A stretch of DNA of 64,000 bases from Alicyclobacillus tolerans (GTDB lineage Bacteria > Bacillota > Bacilli > Alicyclobacillales > Alicyclobacillaceae): assembly GCF_001447355.1 (NCBI RefSeq), contig NZ_JXBW01000006.1:1-64000 (forward strand). The letters are read 5' to 3'. The position numbers were made by a program, and so were the translations under genes. Shown in pieces: positions 17,300-25,415 of the stretch. The notes beneath the pieces were generated by a model. That model made no database searches. It worked only from the letters and a program-made list of their open reading frames with translations, and had not been told where the DNA came from. Every line of letters begins with the position of its first letter. The stretch's first letter is position 1.

Positions 17300-18037
17300 T
17301 TATAGCACAGCCCCGCGCAAGTCACGCAGACGAGCACGCCACAGGCTACGCTCTACGAAAGCGGCATCTGTGTACAGGAGAGCCTCCTTTAATTCGCCGG
17401 CAAGATTGGGTTTGTCACTGACAATAAGCAGGCGATTTTGGCTCGTCCACGGCACGCCCACAGGCAGATCGACGATAGATGCGAAGCGTTCGGCACCTGC
17501 CCTGACAAACGCTCGCAACTGTCCAGCCCGATAATGGGATGCGATGATGTTGTAGACGATGATCCCTGACGGTTGCAAAACATCACGCAACCAACCCCAC
17601 ACCTCAGTGGCCAAGGCTGGCTGGTATATGCGCGTTTTGAGGTAGGCATCGACGAAAATGAGATCGTATATTCCGGCCATCTCCGAGCGCACAAACGCGA
17701 AGCCGTCACCCACCCAGTAGTCGGCCTCCTTGTGTGTTGGCGCTTGAAAGTACTCGATGGCGAGCCCAAGGACCGTTTCGTCGATCTCGACGCCGTGGAG
17801 CTGACAGTTTGGATGTGCCTTACGAACATGGTACAGACTTGTACCTGCACCCACACCTATTGATAAAAACGAAGATAACTGAGGTCGTGTTTGAACAAGT
17901 CCCCGAAACGCACGTTGATAAGGGAAAACCGGCCGGTCGGGCCGGGCGAGATCGACCGCTCCCTGCCACCCGCCCCGCTTTCCAAATCGCATTTGGCGCA
18001 CGCGCCCGTCTTCGATGACTTCTATCCAATCGTGCAC
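17300..18037 (-). CDS. Spermidine-synthase-like protein
   Basis: A 245-residue Rossmann-fold protein of the spermidine synthase family. It has LSIGVGAGTSLYHVRKAHPNCQLHGVEID (outline) as nucleotide-sugar edge and DLIFVDAY as active-site-like motif. The N-terminal beta domain is short and the polyamine-binding residues are not evident, so polyamine synthesis should not be assumed. GTG 18037 has only a weak ribosome-binding site. It follows the spoVA cluster and may be co-transcribed. Confidence 0.75.
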   Translation of the reverse strand: MHDWIEVIEDGRVRQMRFGKRGGWQGAVDLARPDRPVFPYQRAFRGLVQTRPQLSSFLSIGVGAGTSLYHVRKAHPNCQLHGVEIDETVLGLAIEYFQAPTHKEADYWVGDGFAFVRSEMAGIYDLIFVDAYLKTRIYQPALATEVWGWLRDVLQPSGIIVYNIIASHYRAGQLRAFVRAGAERFASIVDLPVGVPWTSQNRLLIVSDKPNLAGELKEALLYTDAAFVERSLWRARLRDLRGAVL

Positions 18038-18119
18038 CGAACCAGGTCCAGAAAATAGTTCTGAAATCGCACGTCATCCCCAATCGCAATCAGTCTGCAA
18101 TTAGTATAACGGAACGCCG

Positions 18120-18257
18120 TCAGGCTGTCGCTGTCGCTGGCTGACGTGACCAGAACCGTGAAAGAAACGGCCAAACAGGGCGAACGATCCCCACAAATGT
18201 CTGAAACATGCCGAAATAGCGGAATAGCCGGGGAAGGAACATCAACATGCTGAGCAT
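18120..18257 (-). CDS. Small hydrophobic-basic protein after the spoVA cluster (45 aa)
   Basis: Unrecognised 45-residue product beginning MLSMLMFLPRLFRYFGMFQ and rich in Phe, Arg and Trp, ending ATATA. The ATG at 18257 has GGTGGAGGTGA 8 nt upstream, one of the best ribosome-binding sites in the area. It lies 49 bases after the spoVAEa stop, so it may be co-transcribed with spoVA and could be a spore-membrane peptide. That role is inference from place and composition only. Confidence 0.5.
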   Translation of the reverse strand: MLSMLMFLPRLFRYFGMFQTFVGIVRPVWPFLSRFWSRQPATATA

Positions 18258-18305
18258 GACGGCTCTCACCTCCACCTTTCTTCTGCACGATATGCTATGG
18301 CAGGG

Positions 18306-18914
18306 TCATTCTTGTGGGCGCTCTTGTCGATGATTGTGTGCCAACATCAACACCCATTCGATTGCGGAGGTGGTGACAGGAGAGCCACGTTGCGGAGCAT
18401 CGCGCCCTTGCATCTTGCCGATGTCTCCGATACCAATGACAACGGGCGCGTCAAGTCGCCGCAGAATATCGACCGTGTCCCCTTCGACGATGTAGGAGTT
18501 CAATTCAAAACCGTCCTTATCGACTGCCCGTTCCACCCGGTTGCCAAACCGGTCGATGCTAAAATCCACCGCCGCACCTTCGACATCTGTCGTCTTGGAG
18601 GCGACGGCGAGGGCTCCAATGACCTCGATGTCAGGGTGGTGCAAGAGCACGCTTAACGCCGACTCGCCACCTGACTCGTGCTTGTTGCCGTTATCGTCGA
18701 GCATGACAATGACAGGATCGCCTGCAGACTGGCGGATCCAGTCGACCAATTGGATGCCCGTCGCTGGCGTCGGATTGCCGGCACTCTCTGCAATCACCTG
18801 GCAGCCCGTACGCCGTGCCGCCATTTTGAGCGCACGTAAAGCCATGTGATCGCCATCGGTGACGACAATGACCCTCCGCTTGCATCCCCCTTTGCCGCTA
18901 TTTGCATGTGACAT
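18306..18914 (-). CDS. spoVAEA: Stage V sporulation protein AE, soluble (SpoVAEa)
   Basis: A 202-residue soluble protein of the SpoVAEa family. Features are RRVIVVTDGDHMALRAL near the start, ESAGNPTP, VIVMLDDNGN, and IGIGDIGKMQGRD near the end. It is a component of the SpoVA locus, located on the outer face of the spore inner membrane in Bacillus and affecting germination. ATG 18914 is preferred over GTG 18923, which overlaps the spoVAEb stop. Confidence 0.9.
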   Translation of the reverse strand: MSHANSGKGGCKRRVIVVTDGDHMALRALKMAARRTGCQVIAESAGNPTPATGIQLVDWIRQSAGDPVIVMLDDNGNKHESGGESALSVLLHHPDIEVIGALAVASKTTDVEGAAVDFSIDRFGNRVERAVDKDGFELNSYIVEGDTVDILRRLDAPVVIGIGDIGKMQGRDAPQRGSPVTTSAIEWVLMLAHNHRQERPQE

Positions 18915-18919
18915 GACAC

Positions 18920-19282
18920 TCACCCTTTGGGTTTAGCAAACATGGCCGCCAAAAAGGCGAAGACGATTGCAGCAGAGATGCCTGCGCTGGTTACCTCAAA
19001 AATGCCAGTAATGACACCAATCCAGCCGTGTGTCTGCGCTTCGAGCATGGCCCCGTGGACAAGCGCATTGCCAAAACTGGTGATAGGGACTGTCGCACCC
19101 GCACCCGCAAATTTAATGAGCGGATCGTAAAGTCCTAACCCGTCGGCCACTGCCCCAGCCACGACCAATATAGACATCACATGTCCAGGCGTCATTCGCG
19201 TCGAATCCATCAGAATTTGCCCGACGGCACAAATGGCACCTCCGACGAGAAACGCCCAAAGAAACGTCGACCAAGTTGGCAT
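18920..19282 (-). CDS. spoVAEB: Stage V sporulation protein AE, membrane (SpoVAEb)
   Basis: A 120-residue integral membrane protein with about four helices. SpoVAC and SpoVAEb form the membrane part of the channel that moves Ca-dipicolinic acid into the forespore and out at germination. Motifs [21 protein letters not shown] and [18 protein letters not shown] are typical (given as two parts). Its start follows AAAGGATG, 4 bases after the spoVAD stop. Confidence 0.94.
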   Translation of the reverse strand: MPTWSTFLWAFLVGGAICAVGQILMDSTRMTPGHVMSILVVAGAVADGLGLYDPLIKFAGAGATVPITSFGNALVHGAMLEAQTHGWIGVITGIFEVTSAGISAAIVFAFLAAMFAKPKG

Positions 19283-19285
19283 GGC

Positions 19286-20305
19286 TTACACATCCTTTCG
19301 TTCGAACGCGATCGCGTGGGAAATGCCAGGAATGGTGTCGCTTTGCTGGGCGCTGACCGTCGATAGCAAGGCACCCGTAGCACTGACCAGAATCCGTTTG
19401 TAGGTACCGTCGAGAAGTCGTTTAAAGAGATGCCCAAACGTGACGATGGTACAGCAGGCTCCGCCACTTCCACCAGAAAAGACTTCAGGCTGCTTCGCGT
19501 CGTAAATTAACGCCCCACAGTCGTTTAAGCGCTCTGGTTCAGGGTTTATACCGCGTTCTGTCAAGAGCTGACGCAACAGCCGCAAACCGATGTGGCCAAG
19601 GTCTCCGGTGACCACCAGATCGTAATCGGCAAACGTACGCCCTGTGTCACGCAGATGTTGCAAAAGGGTATCGCAAGCGGCTGGTGCCATGGCGGCACCC
19701 ATTTCCCAGGGCGACTTGATACCGTAGTCGACAACACTGCCAATCGTCGCGTGAGTCAATTGGATGGTGCTCGATGCGCGAGAAAGAACTGCGGCTCCAG
19801 CCCCTGTCACGGTCCGTTGCGCTGTCGGTGGCTTTTGTGCGCCGTACTCCGTCGGGTAGCGAAATTGACGCTCTGCCGTGCTGGTATGACTGGACGTCCC
19901 GACAATCGCCCGCTGTGCGTGACCAGTGTGAACGATCAAGGCACCAAGCGCCAACGACTCACAAATCGAAGCACAGGCGCTATACACCCCCAAGGCAGGC
20001 CGCATAAAGGCGCGCGTACCAAAGTAGAATCCCGTCAACTGAGCGTTGAGGTCGCCCCCGACTACAACGTCAATGTCTTCGCTCGTCACATGTGCTTTCT
20101 CCATTGCAGTCTGTACCGCTTGCGAAAACATTCGCTGTTCTGAATGCTCCCACGTGTCGTCGTCGATGCGGTCGTTGTCAAGACGAATATCAAAATCTTG
20201 TCCCAGCGGTCCTTGCGCTTCGACCTGACCGGCAACCGTACCAGCGCCGGCGACGTATACCGGATTTTGTTGCAAATCCCACGTGGATCGCCCCAGACGC
20301 GCCAT
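19286..20305 (-). CDS. spoVAD: Stage V sporulation protein AD (dipicolinate-binding)
   Basis: A 339-residue thiolase-fold protein that binds dipicolinic acid as part of the SpoVA complex. Recognisable are VVVGGDLNAQ, GVYSACASICESLALGA (the thiolase-like Cys position) and GSGGACCTI near the end. ATG 20305 follows AAGGAGGATGAGG; the open frame to 20365 has no such site. Middle gene of spoVAC-AD-AEb-AEa. Confidence 0.95.
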   Translation of the reverse strand: MARLGRSTWDLQQNPVYVAGAGTVAGQVEAQGPLGQDFDIRLDNDRIDDDTWEHSEQRMFSQAVQTAMEKAHVTSEDIDVVVGGDLNAQLTGFYFGTRAFMRPALGVYSACASICESLALGALIVHTGHAQRAIVGTSSHTSTAERQFRYPTEYGAQKPPTAQRTVTGAGAAVLSRASSTIQLTHATIGSVVDYGIKSPWEMGAAMAPAACDTLLQHLRDTGRTFADYDLVVTGDLGHIGLRLLRQLLTERGINPEPERLNDCGALIYDAKQPEVFSGGSGGACCTIVTFGHLFKRLLDGTYKRILVSATGALLSTVSAQQSDTIPGISHAIAFERKDV

Positions 20306-20318
20306 GTCCTCATCCTCC

Positions 20319-20777
20319 TTACAGGTGCTCGATGATATAACGAATGAGTGCGATAAAGAAGGCACTCACGACCCCATAGACAATCACCGGGCCGGACACC
20401 TTGAACATGTTGCCACCGATACCTGCAACAAGCCCTTCACTCCTATGTTCCATGGCGGCTGAAGTCATGGTGTTGGAGAATCCTGTGACAGGCACAGCGG
20501 ACCCCGCTCCGGCCCACTGCGCAAATCGATCGTACACGCCAAAAGCGGTGAAGCAGGCCGCGAGGAAGATGAGTACTGCGACGGTAGGGTTGCCAGCTTC
20601 TGTGGGCTTGAAGTGTCCGTAGCGGATAAACAGCGTTTGGATGACCTGTCCCATTTCGCAAATCAGACCACCCACGATAAACGCCCGTACCGTGTTTCGT
20701 ACAATCCGGCGAGCAGGTCGCTCGCGTTTGACCAATTCTTGATAACGAAGGCGATCCTCTTTTGTGACCAGCGACAC
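20319..20777 (-). CDS. spoVAC: Stage V sporulation protein AC
   Basis: A 152-residue membrane protein, proposed as the mechanosensitive part of the SpoVA channel. The core AFIVGGLICEMGQVIQTLF and GAGSAVPVTGFSNTM is diagnostic. I chose GTG 20777 (after GGGAGGG with 6-nt spacing); the ATG at 20783 touches that site. spoVAA, spoVAB and spoVAF are missing from the cluster, which begins here, downstream of a terminator after sigF. Confidence 0.93.
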   Translation of the reverse strand: MSLVTKEDRLRYQELVKRERPARRIVRNTVRAFIVGGLICEMGQVIQTLFIRYGHFKPTEAGNPTVAVLIFLAACFTAFGVYDRFAQWAGAGSAVPVTGFSNTMTSAAMEHRSEGLVAGIGGNMFKVSGPVIVYGVVSAFFIALIRYIIEHL

Positions 20778-20832
20778 GCACATCCCTCCCACAAGCGTTC
20801 GTTTGATCGACGATAGGATGCCCAGTGCAAAT

Positions 20833-20856
20833 GAAAAAAGCCGCCAACGGCGGCTT
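20833..20856 (-). terminator. Terminator between sigF and spoVAC
   Basis: Minus strand: AGCCGCC and GGCGGCT form a 7-bp stem with a 3-nt loop, followed by TTTTTT. It separates the spoIIA-sigF operon from the spoVA cluster, which suggests the latter has its own forespore promoter. Confidence 0.8.
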
Positions 20857-20884
20857 TGCAATTATCCACTGAATTTCCAACCCG

Positions 20885-21640
20885 TCACTCCAGTTCCTTC
20901 TTGATGTGCTGTAAAATGCGTTTCTCAAGCCGAGACACTTGAACTTGCGAAATTCCCAAGACGCGTGCGACGTCGCTTTGCGTCTTGTCGCGAAAGAAGC
21001 GCATGTACACAATGAAGCGCTCTCGTTCGGGCAAACGCCCAATAATTTCATGAAGCTCGACTTTATCAAACTTCCCATCCGTCTCTTCGTCGGCAATTTG
21101 ATCCATCAGATAAATCGGATCGCCGTCATTTTCGTACACCGTTTCATGAATCGATGCGGGTGCCCGCAGTGCCTCCTGCGCAAAGACGATCTCGGAAGGC
21201 TCCATGCCCATAGCTTCTGCGACCTCGGTAATGTGCGGTTGCCGACCAAGTTCTTTGGAGAGCCGATCGCGCACGTGCCGTATTTGTTTTGCCGTCTCCT
21301 TAAGGCTACGACTCACCTTGACCGTGCTGTCATCGCGCAAAAATCGTTGGATTTCGCCGATGATCATGGGGACGGCATACGTGGAAAACTTCACGTCATA
21401 AGACAAGTCGAACTTATCGACCGCCTTCATCAGGCCAATGCAACCGATTTGAAAAAGATCATCCGCCTCGTACCCGCGGCCCAAAAAGCGTTGCACAACT
21501 GCCCACACGAGCCTTTGATTATGTACGATCAACTTGTCGCGTGCCTCTGTATCGCCCTCGTGGCTCAACTCAAGCAGCTTTCGTACCTCGTCATCGGAGA
21601 GCTTCTGATGTTTCAAAGACGACTCTTTCGCATAGTCCAT
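20885..21640 (-). CDS. sigF: RNA polymerase sporulation sigma factor SigF
   Basis: Forespore-specific sigma factor of 251 residues. Region 2 (DDLFQIGCIGLMKAVDKFD, STYAVPMIIGEIQRFLRDD) and region 4 (SDVARVLGISQVQVSRLEKRIL) are intact. It is held inactive by SpoIIAB and released by SpoIIAA. Third gene of the spoIIAA-spoIIAB-sigF operon; ATG 21640 lies 15 bases after the spoIIAB stop, behind AGGGGG. Confidence 0.96.
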   Translation of the reverse strand: MDYAKESSLKHQKLSDDEVRKLLELSHEGDTEARDKLIVHNQRLVWAVVQRFLGRGYEADDLFQIGCIGLMKAVDKFDLSYDVKFSTYAVPMIIGEIQRFLRDDSTVKVSRSLKETAKQIRHVRDRLSKELGRQPHITEVAEAMGMEPSEIVFAQEALRAPASIHETVYENDGDPIYLMDQIADEETDGKFDKVELHEIIGRLPERERFIVYMRFFRDKTQSDVARVLGISQVQVSRLEKRILQHIKKELE

Positions 21641-21655
21641 CGCGAGACAGCCCCC

Positions 21656-22117
21656 TTACATGACGTCAGGGGCGGTTCGAAACGTTTTAACGAGCGTGAC
21701 GCGAGTTCCTTCCCCCACTTCAGAGACAATTTCCATCGAGTCGACAAATGTCTCCATGATGGTCATGCCCATCCCGGATCGCTCCAATTCGGGACGCGAT
21801 GTATACATGGGCTGTTTGGCCATTTCAATATCAGGGATACCTACGCCATGGTCCTCGATGACCACGCGCACCGTGTGTTCAAATAACGCACACTCGACGG
21901 TGACTTCTCCGTCACCCTCCTGGTAGCCGTGAATAATGGCATTTGTGACCGCCTCCGAAACAGCCGTCTTTAATTCTGTCAGCTCTTCCATCGTTGGATC
22001 CAATGCTGCAACAAAAGACGCAACGGCAACCCGAGCCAACGATTCGTTTTCCGACCTACTTGGGAACTGCAGACGCAGGTAATTGTCAAGGCGGACATCC
22101 TCAGCGATGCGATCCAT
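21656..22117 (-). CDS. spoIIAB: Anti-sigma F factor / kinase SpoIIAB
   Basis: A 153-residue GHKL-type serine kinase that binds SigF or phosphorylates SpoIIAA. ATP-binding boxes are visible: SEAVTNAIIHGYQ (N box), EDHGVGIPD (G1), and RSGMGMTIME (G2). A GTG at 22126 overlaps the spoIIAA stop as GTGA; ATG 22117 is better spaced from GGGAGCG, so I chose it, but either may be used. Confidence 0.95.
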   Translation of the reverse strand: MDRIAEDVRLDNYLRLQFPSRSENESLARVAVASFVAALDPTMEELTELKTAVSEAVTNAIIHGYQEGDGEVTVECALFEHTVRVVIEDHGVGIPDIEMAKQPMYTSRPELERSGMGMTIMETFVDSMEIVSEVGEGTRVTLVKTFRTAPDVM

Positions 22118-22122
22118 ATATA

Positions 22123-22473
22123 TCACGCTCCCAGAATGGCTGCCATCGCAGCTTCCTCAGATTCATACACCGGCAGTATTTTTAACAGGCCTGACATATC
22201 AAACAATCTCCGCAACGGCGCACTCACTTCACAAAGCGCCATCTTACCACCATGTTCCATGACAGTGCGATACCTGCCAAGAATCAGCCCTAACCCCGAA
22301 CTGTCCATGAAGTCGATGTTGCGAAACGACATCACTAAGCCCCGATACCCATGTTCCTCCAACTGCTGTTCGATTCTATCCCGAATTTGTTCCACAGCAT
22401 GGTGGTCCAACTCACCTTTGAGTCCAATGACCAAGACACCTTGCTCGTATCTCGTCTCTACCGGCACTGTCAT
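22123..22473 (-). CDS. spoIIAA: Anti-sigma F factor antagonist SpoIIAA
   Basis: A 116-residue STAS-domain protein. When unphosphorylated it displaces SigF from SpoIIAB. The phosphorylated residue Ser58 lies in IDFMDSSGLGLILG, at the same number as in Bacillus subtilis. ATG 22473 follows GGAGGGAGA. It is the first gene of the operon and is preceded by a sigma-H type promoter. Confidence 0.96.
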   Translation of the reverse strand: MTVPVETRYEQGVLVIGLKGELDHHAVEQIRDRIEQQLEEHGYRGLVMSFRNIDFMDSSGLGLILGRYRTVMEHGGKMALCEVSAPLRRLFDMSGLLKILPVYESEEAAMAAILGA

Positions 22474-22503
22474 TCTCCCTCCATATCAGCGATCTGGCCA
22501 AGA

Positions 22504-22533
22504 AATTCACGCTTCAAACGGTCAATTCCTGCA
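22504..22533 (-). promoter_or_regulatory. Sigma-H type promoter of the spoIIA operon, with a 0A box upstream
   Basis: Minus strand: GCAGGAATT (22525-22533) matches the sigma-H -35 pattern RNAGGAWWW. Then 12 bases, then CGTGAATTT (22504-22512), which matches RNNGAATWW except at its first base. An exact 0A box TGTCGAA (minus strand, 22565-22571) lies about 32 bases upstream. Transcription would begin about 24 bases before spoIIAA, as in Bacillus, where this operon needs sigma-H and Spo0A~P. Confidence 0.65.
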
Positions 22534-22637
22534 CGTTGACAAAAGTAGTTGTGATTCTTGCGTTTTCGACAATTCTCCCATTTCAAGCTAAACTTCTACG
22601 TAGTAAAATGGACAAAAGCGGTCGTGGAGGTAGCTTT

Positions 22638-23954
22638 ATGGAAACCCTCGGAAGAAAAATGCGGGCTTTGCGCAAGCAACGCGGTTTAACTCAACTACAA
22701 CTGGCCCGTGGAATTTCAACGCCAAGTATGATTAGTCAAATTGAAAGTGACCGAGCAACACCGTCACCACAATTGCTTGAACAACTCGCCAATCGTCTTG
22801 GTGTCGAACTCAATTATTTTGAATCTGAGTTCATTGAAAAATCGGACGAACTGCAGTGCTATCGGTCAGCAAAAGAACACATGGAGGCAGGGAATTACCG
22901 CGAGGCTATCGACTTGTTCCAATCTCTGAGTTGGCCACTGGCGCCACAATTTCGCCCAGACTCCATCTATATGGATGTAGCCACCTGTTACTTCCGACTT
23001 GAGGAGTACGAACGAGCGGCCAATATGTATGAGTCGCTCGTCGAGTTGGGATGCAACCGCTCGGAAGTTTCGGTCGTGGTGAGCGGATATTACCATGGTG
23101 CGTTGGCCTATCGGAAGCTAGGTCACGACGATGTGGCGATCGCGTACTTAGAACGTGCTCGCGAAATCCTCCGCACTCATGTGGAACATTACTCCTCCAT
23201 GTCAATCAAAGTAGGGCTCAGTTTGGCGCGACTTTACCTGCAATGGAGTCATTTTGCAAAGGCCAAGGAGACTTATCTCGAACTGCTCGAACTCACACAC
23301 AGATATTCGAGCCGTGTTGACTTCGCGACGATTTACCATGGTCTAGCGTGTTCGTCGACCTACCTGGGCGAATTTGAAGACGCTTTAGTTTACTGTGAGC
23401 GAGCCGTAGAAGAACACGAAAGCTTACAGAACAATGGCAACGCCATGCGCTGCCGGATCAATCGTGGCCTCATTCTGCGTATGGCGAACCGCTACGATGA
23501 GGCCTACACTTACCTACAAGAGCTTCGTGCACGTGTAAATCCGCATGACAGCTTACTTCGGACCGCCATACACCACGAACTCGCTCAACTCTGCTTGCAG
23601 TTCGAACGGCTGCACGAGGGGATTGAACACACCGAGATCGCGCTTGCGTCGAAACGTCTTGACAGACGGGCGGAGGTCGCGTTGCGAACGTTGCGTATCA
23701 AGATATTCTTACAACTTCAGGATCTTGTGAACGCGTATGCTGAATTGGATCGATTGGAAGGCTGCTGCAAAGATGATACAACGTCGTTGCCCACGGACTA
23801 TGTCCGCTTAAAGTGCGAGGTTCTACACCAACTTGGAGCTGACGCAGAGCTGATCAAGTTTTGTCAAACACAAGCGGGACAAACAATCTCCGCCGACGAA
23901 AACCAAGAACGAGAGATAGCGCCGTTCACATTTTGGATATTTCCAAGACAATAA
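22638..23954 (+). CDS. HTH regulator with TPR-type helical repeats
   Basis: A 438-residue protein: an XRE-type helix-turn-helix (residues 3-60: RKMRALRKQRGLTQLQLARG in outline) followed by about seven or more TPR-like helix pairs (for example YRKLGHDDVAIAYLERAREIL). This layout is shared with peptide-responsive RRNPP regulators, but no peptide gene is seen next to it and that function is only a possibility. ATG 22638 follows GTGGAGGT; the open frame from 22536 has no such site. It is divergent from spoIIAA across about 160 bases. Confidence 0.85.
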   Translation: METLGRKMRALRKQRGLTQLQLARGISTPSMISQIESDRATPSPQLLEQLANRLGVELNYFESEFIEKSDELQCYRSAKEHMEAGNYREAIDLFQSLSWPLAPQFRPDSIYMDVATCYFRLEEYERAANMYESLVELGCNRSEVSVVVSGYYHGALAYRKLGHDDVAIAYLERAREILRTHVEHYSSMSIKVGLSLARLYLQWSHFAKAKETYLELLELTHRYSSRVDFATIYHGLACSSTYLGEFEDALVYCERAVEEHESLQNNGNAMRCRINRGLILRMANRYDEAYTYLQELRARVNPHDSLLRTAIHHELAQLCLQFERLHEGIEHTEIALASKRLDRRAEVALRTLRIKIFLQLQDLVNAYAELDRLEGCCKDDTTSLPTDYVRLKCEVLHQLGADAELIKFCQTQAGQTISADENQEREIAPFTFWIFPRQ

Positions 23955-23964
23955 GATTCATCAG

Positions 23965-24016
23965 CAAAAAACTCGTTCGCTCGACACGTTGTCGATAGGA
24001 GTCGAGCGAACGAGTT
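23965..24016 (-). terminator. Strong terminator after dacF
   Basis: A 16-bp perfect inverted repeat (AACTCGTTCGCTCGAC, 23970-23985, and its complement at 24001-24016), followed on the minus strand by TTTTTT. It terminates dacF and probably also the convergent HTH-TPR gene, although the plus side has only a weak T run. Confidence 0.85.
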
Positions 24017-24036
24017 GCAATTTCGACACGAGATCG

Positions 24037-25293
24037 TCATGACTCGGCGTGACCAAAGGTGACGACCTTTTTGACGGTTTTCGCAAAACCCTGGAAGAAA
24101 TTCGCCTTGTCCACGGACTCCTTGGCCACCAAAGGCACTTGTGCGACCGTCTGTCCTCCCGAGCGTACAACGACCTTGCCGACCACGGTTCCCGCATGCA
24201 CTGGCGCCTTGACCTTGTCGAGAAGTACCTCTGTCGTGTAGGGCTTGCGCATTCCCTTTTCCGTAACAAAGGCGACAGGTTGTTGCGTGACGGCTTCCAC
24301 CGTATCCCGTTTACCCTTTAAAACCTTTGCCTTACCCACAACTTGCCCCTTCGGAAATACGGAGACGGTCGTGTAATGGGCGAACGCCCAGTTGAGCATA
24401 CCGCTGACTTCTGCGTTGCGCACCGCAGGCTTGGGCTCGCCCATGACCACCGCGATCACGCGAAATCCTTCGCGCTTGGCAGTCGCCGATAAGCAATATT
24501 TAGCTTCCTGTGTGTACCCCGTTTTCAATCCGTCGACACCATCGTAAAAACGCACCAGTTTATTGGTGTTGACTAGCCAAAGTGGGTGATCGGTATCCTT
24601 GCGCAGATAGTCGCTGTAGATGGATGTAAAGGACGTCACTTCCGAATGTGCCAATAGCGCGCGCGACATCACCGCAATATCGTGTGCACTCGAATAATGG
24701 TTTGCAACAGGAAGCCCATTACAATTCGAAAAGTGCGTATCGGTCATGCCAAGCTGTTTGGCACGCTCATTCATGCGAGCGACAAAGGCTTCTTCACTGC
24801 CATCCAGATGCTCCGCCATCGCCACGCATGCGTCGTTCGCAGAAGCGACGGCAATGCCTTTGACCATATCGCGGACGGTCATGCTTTCTTCGGGTTCGAG
24901 GAAAATTTGTGACCCACCCATGCTCGCGGCGTGTTCACTGACCTTAACCGAATCGGTCCACTTGAGTTTTCCTGAATCGATGGCTTCAAAGATGAGAAGA
25001 AGGGTCATGATCTTCGTGATGCTCGCCATGGGAAGCCGTTCGTGTGCGTCCTTGGCGTACAACACTTTTCCTGTTGTCGCGTCCATGAGCACAGCAGAAC
25101 GCGCTTGTTTGGCGAGATCGACAGACGACCCCGATTCTGGTACGGGAGTTTCTAGTATCTCCTTAACCGGGACGACAGAACTAAGTTTCGAAGTTGCATC
25201 CGCGTACACCATGGGTGCACATGGCCCAGCGAGAGTCGCCAGCAACGCGGTTGCGGCGACGGCCTTGTGCATATGTTTGGAGTGCCGTTTCAT
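24037..25293 (-). CDS. dacF: D-alanyl-D-alanine carboxypeptidase DacF
   Basis: A 418-residue penicillin-binding protein (S11 family) that trims peptidoglycan stem peptides. Signal peptide (about 1-31, ending PMVYA), Ser91-Lys94 in MASITKIM, SAND (SXN motif) in AVASANDACVAM and KTG in DGLKTGYT. Its position between deoB and the spoIIA operon matches dacF of Bacillus, which is forespore-expressed. ATG 25293 follows GGGGGTTGC. Confidence 0.93.
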   Translation of the reverse strand: MKRHSKHMHKAVAATALLATLAGPCAPMVYADATSKLSSVVPVKEILETPVPESGSSVDLAKQARSAVLMDATTGKVLYAKDAHERLPMASITKIMTLLLIFEAIDSGKLKWTDSVKVSEHAASMGGSQIFLEPEESMTVRDMVKGIAVASANDACVAMAEHLDGSEEAFVARMNERAKQLGMTDTHFSNCNGLPVANHYSSAHDIAVMSRALLAHSEVTSFTSIYSDYLRKDTDHPLWLVNTNKLVRFYDGVDGLKTGYTQEAKYCLSATAKREGFRVIAVVMGEPKPAVRNAEVSGMLNWAFAHYTTVSVFPKGQVVGKAKVLKGKRDTVEAVTQQPVAFVTEKGMRKPYTTEVLLDKVKAPVHAGTVVGKVVVRSGGQTVAQVPLVAKESVDKANFFQGFAKTVKKVVTFGHAES

Positions 25294-25415
25294 CCTGCAA
25301 CCCCCTTTTCGTTCGGTTTCGAATCGAATCGGGGTTATTTTGTGCAGAGAACCACGCATCTACACGCCCGCGCCGGCCGATACCCCACAGTCTCTACACG
25401 ATGTCCAAAATCTGT

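Noticed and set aside
23961-24269. Minus-strand 102-residue frame over the dacF end
   Set aside because: It overlaps dacF out of frame and a strong terminator; arginine/serine-rich shadow.
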